From Clostridia bacterium (GTDB taxonomy: Bacteria; Bacillota; Clostridia; Lachnospirales; JAOARL01): DNA of 64,000 nt. The stretch is taken from NCBI GenBank assembly GCA_025210555.1, contig JAOARL010000008.1:146868-210867 (forward strand), in the 5' to 3' direction. The notes under the pieces are model-generated. The model worked only from the letters and a program-made list of their open reading frames with translations. It was not told where the DNA came from and searched no databases. Position 1 is the stretch's first letter; every line of letters starts with the position of its first letter. Made by a program: the position numbers and the translations under genes. Of this stretch, positions 52,944-62,487 are shown piece after piece.

Positions 52944-52975
52944 TTTTCTCCTCCAATAAAATGTTATTAACAAAA

Positions 52976-52997
52976 AAAGATTGGTATTCCAATCTTT
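52976..52997 (-). terminator. Terminator of the dnaE-pfkA-pyk operon
   Basis: AAAGATTGG-AATA-CCAATCTTT followed by TTTT on the minus strand, 5 nt past the pyk stop. Confidence 0.9.
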
Positions 52998-53001
52998 TCT
53001 A

Positions 53002-54408
53002 TTAAACTTTTTTAATTTCCATTAAGTTAGTAGTTCCTTCTGTTGCAAGCGGAACACCAGCTGTAAGAACTATTAAATCTTCATCAGCAATTAATCCTAA
53101 ATGCTTGCTTCTATCTACTGCTTTTTCAAAGAATTCCTCAAATGCTTCATCAATTTCAATTAAGTTAGGTCTACATCCCCATACTAAATTTAATTGTCTA
53201 CATACGTGTTCATCATTTGTAAATGCTACTATTGGACAAGCAGGTCTATATTTAGATATTATTCTAGATGTAGTTCCTGACTTTGTAACTGTTAAAATAG
53301 CTTTTGCATTAAGGTCACTAGCTGCTTTTGTAGCTGCTTTACCAATCGCATGAGTAATATTTATTTTATGAGCTATGTCACATTTACTTAAATGTAATTC
53401 TGTAGTTTCAGCTTTTCTAGCAATTGCTGCCATAGTTTTAACTGCTTGAATTGGATAATCTCCTTTTGCAGTTTCTCCTGATAACATTACAGCATCTGTC
53501 CCATCAAAAATTGCATTAGCAACGTCTGTTGCTTCTGCTCTAGTTGGTCTTGGATTTCTAATCATAGAATCTAACATTTGAGTAGCAGTAATAACTGGTT
53601 TACCTACTTCATTAGCTTTTCTAATCATCATTTTTTGAACAACAGGAACTTCTTCAGTAGGTATTTCCACTCCTAAGTCTCCTCTTGCTACCATTAGTCC
53701 ATCTGAAATTTCTAAAATACTATCTAGGTTATCTACACCTTCTCTATTTTCAATCTTAGAAATAATCTTAATGTACTCTCCACCATTTTCCTTTAATATA
53801 TGCTTAATTTGTTTAACATCTTCTGCTGTTCTTATGAAAGAAGCTGCAATATAGTCAAACTCTTGCTCTATACCAAATTTTATATCTTCGATATCTTTTT
53901 CTGTTATTGCCGGCAAACTTACTTTAACATCTGGTAGGTTTACACCTTTTCTTGAACCAAGTTCTCCTTCATTAAGAACTATACACTCAATATCATTTCC
54001 TACTATATCAATAACATCTAATTCAATTAATCCATCATCTATTAATATCTTATTTCCAACTTTTAAATCTAAAGCTAGATCTTTATGAGAAACTGAAATT
54101 ACTTCTTCTGTACACTCTTTGTCTTCAGTAGTAATAATCACTCTACTTCCTCTTTTAAGAATAACATTTCCATCTTTCATCATACCAGTTCTGATTTCTG
54201 GCCCTTTTGTATCTAAAATTAATGGAACTGGCTTATCAAGTTCAGATCTTAATTCCTTAATTAATTTAATTTTAGGTAAATGTTCTTCATGGCTTCCATG
54301 AGAAAAGTTAATTCTTGCCGCAGTCATCCCACTAAGAATAATATTCTTTAAAACATCTCTGTCTTCTGATGCAGGTCCTATTGTACATACTATTTTTGTC
54401 TTAATCAT
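53002..54408 (-). CDS. pyk: Pyruvate kinase
   Basis: Pyruvate kinase turns phosphoenolpyruvate and ADP into pyruvate and ATP. The 468-residue protein has RINFSHGSHEEH (about 33-44), DTKGPEIRTG (66-75), the signature ISKIENREGVDN with the catalytic lysine, and MVARGDLGVEIP. It lacks the C-terminal PEP-utiliser domain that some Gram-positive enzymes add after residue 475, so it is the short form. It lies 12 nt after pfkA, the usual pairing. Confidence 0.97.
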   Translation of the reverse strand: MIKTKIVCTIGPASEDRDVLKNIILSGMTAARINFSHGSHEEHLPKIKLIKELRSELDKPVPLILDTKGPEIRTGMMKDGNVILKRGSRVIITTEDKECTEEVISVSHKDLALDLKVGNKILIDDGLIELDVIDIVGNDIECIVLNEGELGSRKGVNLPDVKVSLPAITEKDIEDIKFGIEQEFDYIAASFIRTAEDVKQIKHILKENGGEYIKIISKIENREGVDNLDSILEISDGLMVARGDLGVEIPTEEVPVVQKMMIRKANEVGKPVITATQMLDSMIRNPRPTRAEATDVANAIFDGTDAVMLSGETAKGDYPIQAVKTMAAIARKAETTELHLSKCDIAHKINITHAIGKAATKAASDLNAKAILTVTKSGTTSRIISKYRPACPIVAFTNDEHVCRQLNLVWGCRPNLIEIDEAFEEFFEKAVDRSKHLGLIADEDLIVLTAGVPLATEGTTNLMEIKKV

Positions 54409-54420
54409 AATTTCCTCCTA

Positions 54421-55386
54421 TTAGTAAGCTAATGCTTTAGCTACTCTATACATTTCTTCATTAATGTCTTTCTTCATATTTAAAGCTTCATTGATTTCTA
54501 TATCTACATAGTCGCCATTTTTAAGAGCGACTATTCTATTATACACACCAGAATCTATTAAGTCAATAGCTTTTGAACCCATCATAGATCCATGTATTCT
54601 ATCAATAGCCGTTGGTCTTCCTCCTCTTTGAAGGTACCCAAGTATTGTAGCCCTTGTAGTTATGCCTGTTTCATTTTCAATATATTCAGCAAGCTCAGCG
54701 GTTTTACCAATACCCTCAGCTACTATTATAAGTTCATGCTTTTTACCCATATTCTTATTTTCTGCAACTTGATTTGCAATATCTTTAAAATCTGGTTCTC
54801 CTTTTTCAGGTATAAGTGTTATCTCTGCACCACCTGATATAGAGCACCAAAGTGCAATATAACCTGCATTTCTTCCCATAACTTCTACAATACTACATCT
54901 ATTATGAGAACTTGATGTATCTCTAATTTTTTCTATTGCTTCCATAGCTGTATTTACAGCAGTATCAAATCCGATAGTATAATCTGTACAATCTATATCT
55001 AAATCAATAGTTCCAGGTATTCCTATAACATTAATACCTTTTTTTGCTAATTCTCTAGCTCCTTTAAAAGAACCGTCTCCACCTATAACAATCAACGCAT
55101 CCATACTGTTAGCTTTAATAACATTTACAGCTTGCATTACTCCTTCTTCCGTCATAAATTGTTTAGATCTAGCACTTTGAAGTATTGTTCCACCTCTTCC
55201 AATAACATCTGAAACACTATGAGATTTCATCTCTTCAATCTCATTATTCATTAACCCTTCATATCCTCTATCTACTCCTAAAATTTTGTGACCTTTTGAA
55301 AGCCCGCATCTTACAATTGCTCTTACTACAGCATTCATTCCAGGTGCATCTCCACCACTTGTTAAAACTCCTATTACTTTAGACAT
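54421..55386 (-). CDS. pfkA: ATP-dependent 6-phosphofructokinase
   Basis: PfkA phosphorylates fructose 6-phosphate, the committed step of glycolysis. The 321-residue protein shows LTSGGDAPGMNAVVRA (8-23), IGGDGSFKG near 102 and GTIDLDIDCTDYTIGFDTA with the catalytic aspartate, then VMGRNAGYIAL. Glycine at the position after GGDG fits ATP rather than pyrophosphate use. GGGGGATGAAAA gives the ribosome site. Second gene of the dnaE-pfkA-pyk operon. Confidence 0.97.
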   Translation of the reverse strand: MSKVIGVLTSGGDAPGMNAVVRAIVRCGLSKGHKILGVDRGYEGLMNNEIEEMKSHSVSDVIGRGGTILQSARSKQFMTEEGVMQAVNVIKANSMDALIVIGGDGSFKGARELAKKGINVIGIPGTIDLDIDCTDYTIGFDTAVNTAMEAIEKIRDTSSSHNRCSIVEVMGRNAGYIALWCSISGGAEITLIPEKGEPDFKDIANQVAENKNMGKKHELIIVAEGIGKTAELAEYIENETGITTRATILGYLQRGGRPTAIDRIHGSMMGSKAIDLIDSGVYNRIVALKNGDYVDIEINEALNMKKDINEEMYRVAKALAY

Positions 55387-55400
55387 TTTTCATCCCCCTA

Positions 55401-58400
55401 TTATTTACATATAATATTTTCTTCTCCGTACTTCCCTTTTAATTTATCAAGCACTTCATCATTAATAGTAACGTAGCAGTCTCTATTAACATCAAAAACT
55501 TTTTTCTTATCTTCATCATATATTTTAACTTTATTTTTACCTTTAAAATCTTTAATGTATTCTATTATATTTTGATACTCATCAATACTTGCTTTAATCC
55601 ATAATACTTTAGAATTGTTTTCAAATTCACTTATCTCAGCTATTTTGTTAGCTACTACTTTATATGTGTTATCATCTGAGACATTTGTCTTACCATTAAC
55701 GATAAATACTTTGTCTTCATCTAACATTTCTTTAACTTTTTCATAGGTATTAGAAAACAATATAACTTCAAAATTGCTATAAAAACCATCCATATTTAAA
55801 AAAGCCATCTTTTGATTGTTCTTAGTGTATTTTATAACTATTTTATTTATTATTCCCACAATATTTATATACTCGTTATCCTTTACTTCACCTCTAAAAG
55901 TTTTAATATTTCTATTTTTTAATAAATATCTATATTCATCTAGAGGGTGTCCTGATACGTATACACCTAAAACTTCTTTTTCGAAAGTAAGTTTTAAGTT
56001 GTCATTATACTCTTCAACATTTTCAAAAACATCTTCCATTACTTCATCAGTTGAACTTTCTCCAAATATATCAAGTTGCCCTGCAACAGTTCTTTTATTT
56101 TTTATCGATATACCTTCTAATATTCCCATATAAGCTAACATAAATTGTTTTCTATTTCCTTTTATGCTTCCTAATGCTCCTGCCTTAATTAAAGATTCCA
56201 TCATTTTCTTATTTAAATCATTTCTTTCACAGAAATCTACTAGCGTTAAATATTTACCTTTAGTTTCTCTTTCTTCAATTAAGTTTTTAACTGCTTTATC
56301 TCCAACGCCTTTAATTGCAGATAATGCATATCTTATTTTTCCATCAACAACTGAAAATTTAAAGAAACTTTCATTTATATCTGGCGCCAATATTTCTATC
56401 TCCATGTTTCTAGCTTCTTCTATATATTCAGCAACTTTATCCGTATTATGCATTACAGAAGTTAAAAGTGCTGCCATAAACTCTGTTGGATAATAATATT
56501 TCAGCCAAGCCGTTTGGTATGCAATTATAGAATATGCAGCTGAATGTGATTTATTGAATGCATATTTTGCAAAGTCTATCATTTCATCATATATTTTATT
56601 TGCTGATAATTCGTCTATTCCACGTTCTTTCGCTCCATTTACAAAGTTAACTCTTTCAGCTTGCATAACATCCATTTTCTTTTTACCCATAGCTCTTCTT
56701 AGAATGTCACTTCTTGAAAGCGAAAATCCTCCAAGCTCTCTTACTATCTCCATAACCTGCTCTTGATATACTATACATCCATAAGTATTTTTAAGTATAT
56801 CTTTAAGTGCATCATGTGTGTATGTAACAGTATCTGGATTTTCTTTTCCTTTTACATACTTAGGTATAAAATCCATAGGACCTGGTCTATATAATGATAC
56901 CCCAGCTATTATATCTTCAATATTATCAGGTTTAAGCTCTCTCATAAAACTTTTCATCCCAGCACTCTCAAGCTGGAATATTCCTTCAGTTTTACCAGAG
57001 GATATAAGTTCATAAACTCCTTGATCACTAAGATTAATTTTATCTATATCGATATCTTCTCCTGTTGAATGTTTAATTTGCTTAACTGCATTTTGAATTA
57101 CTGTAAGCGTTCTAAGTCCTAAGAAGTCCATTTTAAGTAACCCAAGTTCTTCAAGTGTTGTCATTGAAAACTGTGTTACTACAACCCCATCATTTGTACT
57201 TAGTGGTACATACTCATCAACCGGTTTACCTGTTATTACTACTCCTGCTGCATGAGTTGATGTGTGTCTAGGAAGTCCCTCTAATTTCATAGACATATCT
57301 AGCAAATTTTTAATTCTAAGATCGTTATCATATAATTCTTTAAGCTCATTATTTTTTTCAAGAGCTTTGATTATTGTTATTTTAAGTTCATTTGGTATCA
57401 TTTTTGCAATTTTATCTACATCAGCATATGGAATATCAAGAGCTCTTCCTACATCTCTTATTACAGCTCTAGCTGACATTGTTCCAAACGTAACAATCTG
57501 AGCTACTTGATCTTTCCCGTACTTTTCCATAACATAATTAATTACTTCTATTCTTCTTTCATAACAAAAATCAATATCAATATCTGGCATTGACACTCTT
57601 TCTGGATTTAAAAACCTTTCAAAAATAAGCCCATACTCTATTGGATCTATATTTGTTATGTCTAAACAATATGAAACTATACTTCCTGCAGCTGACCCTC
57701 TTCCTGGACCTACTGCTATATCATTATCCTTAGAATATTTAATAAAATCCCATACAATCAAGAAATAATCAACATATCCCATCTGTTCTATCATATTAAG
57801 CTCATACTCTAATCTTTCCTTAAGTTGATCTGTTACTATATCATATTTAAGGTGTAATCCATCCGTACACAGCTTTCTTAAATATCCTTCATGTGTAAAC
57901 CCTTCTGGAACTTCAAAATTTGGTAACTTTAGATTATTGAATTCAAATTCAACATTACACTTATCTACTATTTCTTTTGTATTAGTTATTGCTTCTATAT
58001 TATTAGGAAATACTTCCTTCATTTCATCTTCTGACTTCAAATAAAATTCTTCTTTATCCATCTTCATTCTATCTGTATCTGTTATTATTTTACCTGTCTG
58101 AACACAAAGTAATACATCATGCGCTGCCGCATCTTCTTCTTTTACATAGTGAACATCGTTAGTAGCAATTAGCTTAATATCAAGTTCATTACTTAACTTT
58201 ATAAGCATTGGATTAACTTGTTTTTGTCTTTCATATCCATGATCCTGTATTTCTAAGTAAAAATCACCTTCATCAAACATTTCCTTATACATAAGTGCAT
58301 ATTTTTTACCACTTTCATAACCTTCATTAAGTAGTCTTTTTGCTACTACACCACTTACACAAGCACTTAAACCAACAAGACCTTTTGTATGTTCTTTTAA

Positions 58401-58769
58401 AGTATCAATGTCAATTCTAGGCTTATAATAGTAACCTTCCACATAAGCCTTAGAAACTAATTTAATTAAGTTTTCATAACCTTCCATATTTTTGGCAAGC
58501 AAAACAAGATGATAAAGATTGGCATCAGCTCTACCTTCCTTATCATTTAAGCTTCTTGGTGCTACATACATTTCACACCCTATAATAGGTTTTATTCCTT
58601 GCTTTTTTGCTTCTTTATAAAAATCTATTACTCCATACATACTTCCGTGATCTGTTATAGCTAATGAATCCATACCTTTATCTTTAGCTTCTTTTACAAT
58701 ATCTTTAACTTTACCTAATCCATCGAGTAAACTATATTCTGTATGTACATGTAAATGTGTAAAACTCAT
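55401..58769 (-). CDS. dnaE: DNA polymerase III alpha subunit DnaE
   Basis: This replicative polymerase is 1122 residues. It has an N-terminal PHP domain (HVHTEYSLLDGLGK, HGSMYGVIDFY), the polymerase aspartates in MPDIDIDFCYERR near 394, the tandem helix-hairpin-helix and an OB-fold C-terminal region with NIVGIINKIVIKYTKN. Low-GC bacteria also use PolC; DnaE then extends RNA primers on the lagging strand. An extended -10 promoter stands 28 nt upstream. dnaE-pfkA-pyk is a common clostridial order. Confidence 0.96.
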   Translation of the reverse strand: MSFTHLHVHTEYSLLDGLGKVKDIVKEAKDKGMDSLAITDHGSMYGVIDFYKEAKKQGIKPIIGCEMYVAPRSLNDKEGRADANLYHLVLLAKNMEGYENLIKLVSKAYVEGYYYKPRIDIDTLKEHTKGLVGLSACVSGVVAKRLLNEGYESGKKYALMYKEMFDEGDFYLEIQDHGYERQKQVNPMLIKLSNELDIKLIATNDVHYVKEEDAAAHDVLLCVQTGKIITDTDRMKMDKEEFYLKSEDEMKEVFPNNIEAITNTKEIVDKCNVEFEFNNLKLPNFEVPEGFTHEGYLRKLCTDGLHLKYDIVTDQLKERLEYELNMIEQMGYVDYFLIVWDFIKYSKDNDIAVGPGRGSAAGSIVSYCLDITNIDPIEYGLIFERFLNPERVSMPDIDIDFCYERRIEVINYVMEKYGKDQVAQIVTFGTMSARAVIRDVGRALDIPYADVDKIAKMIPNELKITIIKALEKNNELKELYDNDLRIKNLLDMSMKLEGLPRHTSTHAAGVVITGKPVDEYVPLSTNDGVVVTQFSMTTLEELGLLKMDFLGLRTLTVIQNAVKQIKHSTGEDIDIDKINLSDQGVYELISSGKTEGIFQLESAGMKSFMRELKPDNIEDIIAGVSLYRPGPMDFIPKYVKGKENPDTVTYTHDALKDILKNTYGCIVYQEQVMEIVRELGGFSLSRSDILRRAMGKKKMDVMQAERVNFVNGAKERGIDELSANKIYDEMIDFAKYAFNKSHSAAYSIIAYQTAWLKYYYPTEFMAALLTSVMHNTDKVAEYIEEARNMEIEILAPDINESFFKFSVVDGKIRYALSAIKGVGDKAVKNLIEERETKGKYLTLVDFCERNDLNKKMMESLIKAGALGSIKGNRKQFMLAYMGILEGISIKNKRTVAGQLDIFGESSTDEVMEDVFENVEEYNDNLKLTFEKEVLGVYVSGHPLDEYRYLLKNRNIKTFRGEVKDNEYINIVGIINKIVIKYTKNNQKMAFLNMDGFYSNFEVILFSNTYEKVKEMLDEDKVFIVNGKTNVSDDNTYKVVANKIAEISEFENNSKVLWIKASIDEYQNIIEYIKDFKGKNKVKIYDEDKKKVFDVNRDCYVTINDEVLDKLKGKYGEENIICK

Positions 58770-58796
58770 GAAAAAACTCCCTTAAACTTTTTTTAA

Positions 58797-58805
58797 ATTA
58801 TACCA
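58797..58805 (-). promoter_or_regulatory. Extended -10 promoter of dnaE
   Basis: TGGTATAAT (TG-N-TATAAT) lies just after the upstream terminator's T-run and about 28 nt before the dnaE start. Confidence 0.5.
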
Positions 58806-58813
58806 TAAAAAAA

Positions 58814-58836
58814 GAGAATTAAATATATTAATTCTC
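58814..58836 (-). terminator. Terminator overlapping the CYTH gene stop
   Basis: GAGAATTAA-TATAT-TTAATTCTC followed by TTTTTTT on the minus strand; the stem contains the last codons of the gene ending at 58828. Confidence 0.85.
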
Positions 58837-59850
58837 TCTATATCTTAAACCTTTTAATTTAAGACCATTTAATAATATTAAGCATATTTGAGTAATGCTT
58901 TCAAAACATCCATTTTGTTTTTCATCAACTCTACAAGTTACTGCATCTTCCTCAAGTATTAAAACTTCATCTTTTACAAATTTAAGCTCTGTAAGTACCA
59001 TATCATAAACTTCATTCATCTTCTCATTACCAATCTTAGTAATTATAAGATCAAATACTTGCTGCTTATCAAGTTTCCAAACAAACTCTTCATTAAGTGC
59101 AGTTTTAGATTTGTTTACAATAGCCAACTTAAACCCCTGTTCATGTAAAAGTTTAAATATATCAAGTTTTAATAACCTCTTAACCTCATCTTCTGCTCTC
59201 GCATTCTCGTTTAATGTAAATATAAGACCTCTTAGGTTCTTGCCTTTATTTATGTCATCATATAATTTTTTAGCAACATATTCTCTTGATAAGAAAGGTG
59301 CTTTTGTAAGTTCATATTCTTTATACTTAGCTATAAACTTTTTAAATATTTCTTTTACATCTTCCATACCATATTGTTTTGGTGAAATAATTTCAAACTC
59401 TACAAAGTTTCCTACATTTTCAAGTTCATCAATTATAACATTATACTCAACACCATCGTACTCCATAGAATATACTTCAATATCCTTATACACTGTTACA
59501 TATGGTGAGTATCCTAATATCTTAAAAAGATTAATTGCTTCTTCATAAGATTCAATACCCGTACTAACAGTTGCTTGTTTATTATGGTGAACCTCTCTAC
59601 TATATGCATCTTTTGTTTTATCTTTGTAAGTTATCTCAAGACTCTTACCATTTCTTTTTCTTATTCTCAAGTAGGTTCTAGTATTAATGAATTTGCTATT
59701 TGAGTCAGTTAAGTATGTATCAACCTCTGATTCTTTACGCACAAATTCAAATCCATCTTCTTTAAGTTGGTTTATAAGTTTTGTTTTATCTACACAGAAA
59801 AATTTTTCTTCAAACTCCATCATAGCTGTCCTAATTTTGTTCTTATCCAT
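58828..59850 (-). CDS. CYTH domain fused to a degenerate HAD-like domain
   Basis: The 340-residue protein has an N-terminal CYTH (triphosphate tunnel) domain of about 1-185: EFEEK (E12, E14, K16, the ExExK motif), TYLRIRKRNGKSLEITYKDK (59-78), DELENVGNFVEFEI (141-154). Such domains cut thiamine triphosphate or inorganic triphosphate or bind polyphosphate. The C-terminal part (205-340) resembles a beta-phosphoglucomutase-type HAD fold, but the nucleophile motif DxD is FTLN (211-214), so phosphatase activity is unlikely. K277 and E301-D302 match the other HAD motifs. Start 59850 follows GGGGTGATTTT; its own promoter is at 59882-59910. Confidence 0.75.
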   Translation of the reverse strand: MDKNKIRTAMMEFEEKFFCVDKTKLINQLKEDGFEFVRKESEVDTYLTDSNSKFINTRTYLRIRKRNGKSLEITYKDKTKDAYSREVHHNKQATVSTGIESYEEAINLFKILGYSPYVTVYKDIEVYSMEYDGVEYNVIIDELENVGNFVEFEIISPKQYGMEDVKEIFKKFIAKYKEYELTKAPFLSREYVAKKLYDDINKGKNLRGLIFTLNENARAEDEVKRLLKLDIFKLLHEQGFKLAIVNKSKTALNEEFVWKLDKQQVFDLIITKIGNEKMNEVYDMVLTELKFVKDEVLILEEDAVTCRVDEKQNGCFESITQICLILLNGLKLKGLRYREN

Positions 59851-59881
59851 AAAATCACCCCATATCTCCACTAATATATAT

Positions 59882-59910
59882 ATTATACCTTACTTTATAA
59901 TATATTCCAA
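59882..59910 (-). promoter_or_regulatory. Promoter of the CYTH-HAD gene
   Basis: TTGGAA (59910-59905), a 17-nt spacer and a perfect TATAAT (59887-59882), about 32 nt before the start. Confidence 0.65.
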
Positions 59911-59924
59911 TTATATCAAACAAA

Positions 59925-59952
59925 AAAGAGGTAATATTTATTATACCTCTTT
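59925..59952 (-). terminator. Terminator of the trmR-trhP-dus operon
   Basis: AAAGAGGTA and TACCTCTTT pair around a 10-nt loop, followed by TTT on the minus strand; the stem overlaps the dus stop. Confidence 0.85.
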
Positions 59953-60889
59953 ACTCTTTTATTTCAGTTAAAAGTAATTCCTTTAATGCTTCTAAATCTT
60001 CAACATGATTAATTTTCCTTCTAATTTCTGTTGCATTCTTAAGACCTTTTATATACCAAGCCACATGCTTTCTCATTTCTCTTATAGCTGTATATTCACC
60101 TTTATATTCTATAAGAAGCTCTGCATGTCTTATTATCATATCTAATCTTTCAGAAACTGTAGGCAATTTTATTTTTTCACCAGTTTCAATATAAGTTTTT
60201 ATTTGTTTAAATATCCAAGGATTACCTTGAGCTCCTCTACCTACCATAATAGCATCACATCCTGTGTAATCAAGCATGTTTTTCGCGTCTTCTGGAGTGT
60301 ATATGTCGCCGTTTCCAACAACTGGAATATTTACATTTTCCTTAACCTTTTTAATTATATCCCAATCCGCTTTGCCCGAATAAAACTCACTTCTAAGCCT
60401 TCCATGAATAGTTATAAAATCTACTCCTGCTTTTTCAGCTGCCTTAGCAACTTCAAGAGCATTTTCTTCTTCAAAACCTTTTCTAATTTTAATGCTCAAA
60501 GGTATCTTAATACTTTCTTTTACTGACCTGACTATTTCATAGATAAGTTCTGGTTTTAACATAAGCGCAGATCCTTCACCATTTTTAGTTATCTTAGGCG
60601 CTGGACATCCCATATTTATATCAATAAAATTCACACCTAAACTTTCAACTCTTCTAGCAATATCAGCCAAAATCTCTGGATCTGAACCGAATATTTGAGC
60701 ACCTACCATATCTTCAGTTTTATCAATCGCTAAAAGTATTTGCGTTTTTTCATTTTCATATAAAAGTCCTTTTGCACTTACCATCTCAGTAACTGTTATA
60801 TCAGCACCCTGTTCTTTACATAAAACTCTAAATGGTCTATCTGTTATTCCTGCCATTGGAGCTAAAAATACTTTGTTATTTAGATTCAT
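59951..60889 (-). CDS. dus: tRNA-dihydrouridine synthase
   Basis: The 312-residue flavoenzyme reduces uridines in tRNA to dihydrouridine with FMN and NADPH. It shows [13 protein letters not shown] (9-21), the active-site cysteine in [35 protein letters not shown], and [12 protein letters not shown]. Length fits DusB-type enzymes of Firmicutes. The ATG at 60889 gives the alignment start [14 protein letters not shown]; an in-frame start at 60901 is possible. It overlaps the small gene upstream by 14 nt. Confidence 0.95.
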   Translation of the reverse strand: MNLNNKVFLAPMAGITDRPFRVLCKEQGADITVTEMVSAKGLLYENEKTQILLAIDKTEDMVGAQIFGSDPEILADIARRVESLGVNFIDINMGCPAPKITKNGEGSALMLKPELIYEIVRSVKESIKIPLSIKIRKGFEEENALEVAKAAEKAGVDFITIHGRLRSEFYSGKADWDIIKKVKENVNIPVVGNGDIYTPEDAKNMLDYTGCDAIMVGRGAQGNPWIFKQIKTYIETGEKIKLPTVSERLDMIIRHAELLIEYKGEYTAIREMRKHVAWYIKGLKNATEIRRKINHVEDLEALKELLLTEIKE

Positions 60890-61247
60890 CACTCTCAGCA
60901 ACTTCTTCCCTTAATTTAACCCCATACTCAGTTTTGAAAATCTCATGCCATGTGTATATAGATGTTAAAAGTAAATCTTCTTCTTTTTTAAACTCTTTAA
61001 CCTTTAATCCTACTGAAATTTCATCATAATAAATATCTTCTTCCTTACCAAATGCTTCCAGAACCATCTCACCATTTGGATAAAAACCTAAGTTAACTGT
61101 ACACTTATTTACTTCAGCAAACTTTATTATTTTTTCTTTAAGCTCTTTTTGAATATTCATTGGTAGTCCTGAATATTCTGCATTGAAGAAATATTTTTGT
61201 TCATAATGTGACGCTGCAACGATTATATCTTTTTTCATATTAGTCAT
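60876..61247 (-). CDS. Small DUF6145-like protein
   Basis: The 123-residue soluble protein begins [20 protein letters not shown] and has [16 protein letters not shown] and [17 protein letters not shown]. The opening resembles DUF6145, a small clostridial family of unknown role; the match is tentative. It overlaps the U32 gene by 8 nt and dus by 14 nt, so it belongs to a tightly coupled tRNA-modification operon and may help one of those enzymes. Confidence 0.65.
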   Translation of the reverse strand: MTNMKKDIIVAASHYEQKYFFNAEYSGLPMNIQKELKEKIIKFAEVNKCTVNLGFYPNGEMVLEAFGKEEDIYYDEISVGLKVKEFKKEEDLLLTSIYTWHEIFKTEYGVKLREEVAESDESK

Positions 61248-62487
61248 TGTTCTCTCTCTCTCCTTTAGTTATTTCTTTTCTTAATATATCATATTTTTCT
61301 ACTTCTTTATCAATTTTTATTTTTAAAATTTGTTTTGGATGTGGAGCAGATTCTACATCTTCTCCAGCATCATTTTGTAAGACTTCCACTTTGAAATTAA
61401 AGTTTTCTCCACTATGTTTAAGAACTTCCAGCTCTTCACCTAGTAAAAATTTATTTCTTTGCTCTACCGTAGCAATCTTAGTTTCTTTATCATAATCAAG
61501 AACCATACCAACAAAGTCATAAGTTCTTATATATGAGTTCTTCGTATATATTTGCGCTTCATCGTCAGCTTTTCCAAAATAGAAACCTGTTGTATAATCT
61601 CTATGACTAGCTTTAGATACTTCACCATAGTAATACTCTCTCTTATCATCAAAAGTTCCATTATAATAATCATCTATAGCTCTTCTATAACTATTAACTA
61701 CTGATGCAACATAATGAGGTGTTTTCATTCTTCCCTCAATCTTTAAGCTTGTTACTCCTGCTTCTATTACCTTATCTATATCTTGTATCATGCACATGTC
61801 TTTTGAATTATATATATACGTTCCTCTTTCATCTTCAACTATTGGTTGATATTCTCCAGGTCTCTTTTCTTCAACTAAGTAGTATTTCCATCTGCATGGA
61901 TGTGAACAAGCACCTCTATTAGCATCTCTATCTGTCATATAATTACTAAGTAAACATCTTCCTGAATAAGAAATACACATAGCTCCATGTACAAATGCTT
62001 CTATATCCATTTCTTCAGGAATATTATCTCTGATTTTTTCTACTTCTTTAAGTCCTAATTCTCTTGCAAGTACTACTCTCTTTACTCCTTGCTTATACCA
62101 AAAATTCATACCATAAACATTTGTTGTATTTGCTTGAGTACTTAAATGTAATTCCATATTTGGAACTGCTTCTTTAGCAACTGTAAGAACTCCTGGATCT
62201 GCAATTATAAGTGCATCCGCTCCCATTAATTCAAGATCCTTAAAGTATTCTGCCATTCCTTCAAAATCTTCATTATGCGCAATTATATTAGCTGTTATAT
62301 AAACCTTTACTCCTCTATCATGAGCAAACTTGATCCCCTCTTTGAATTCTTCTGTATCAAAGTTTTTTGCTTTTGCTCTAAGTCCATATTTATATCCACC
62401 AATATAGACTGCATCTGCTCCATATAATACTGCTATTTTTAAAGCTTCAATCCCTCCTGCGGGGGCTAATAATTCTACCTTTTTCAT
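61240..62487 (-). CDS. trhP: U32 family protein, likely tRNA U34 hydroxylation (TrhP-type)
   Basis: The 415-residue protein has the U32 signature EAFVHGAMCISYSGRCLLS near 165-183 with further cysteines in GACSHPCRW, probably iron-sulfur ligands, and the opening LLAPAGGIEALKIAVLYGAD. Once called peptidases, these proteins are now known to make 5-hydroxyuridine at tRNA position 34 from prephenate-linked chemistry. Bacillus subtilis has two such genes beside trmR; here one is seen. It directly follows the methyltransferase gene, with no gap. Confidence 0.88.
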   Translation of the reverse strand: MKKVELLAPAGGIEALKIAVLYGADAVYIGGYKYGLRAKAKNFDTEEFKEGIKFAHDRGVKVYITANIIAHNEDFEGMAEYFKDLELMGADALIIADPGVLTVAKEAVPNMELHLSTQANTTNVYGMNFWYKQGVKRVVLARELGLKEVEKIRDNIPEEMDIEAFVHGAMCISYSGRCLLSNYMTDRDANRGACSHPCRWKYYLVEEKRPGEYQPIVEDERGTYIYNSKDMCMIQDIDKVIEAGVTSLKIEGRMKTPHYVASVVNSYRRAIDDYYNGTFDDKREYYYGEVSKASHRDYTTGFYFGKADDEAQIYTKNSYIRTYDFVGMVLDYDKETKIATVEQRNKFLLGEELEVLKHSGENFNFKVEVLQNDAGEDVESAPHPKQILKIKIDKEVEKYDILRKEITKGERENND

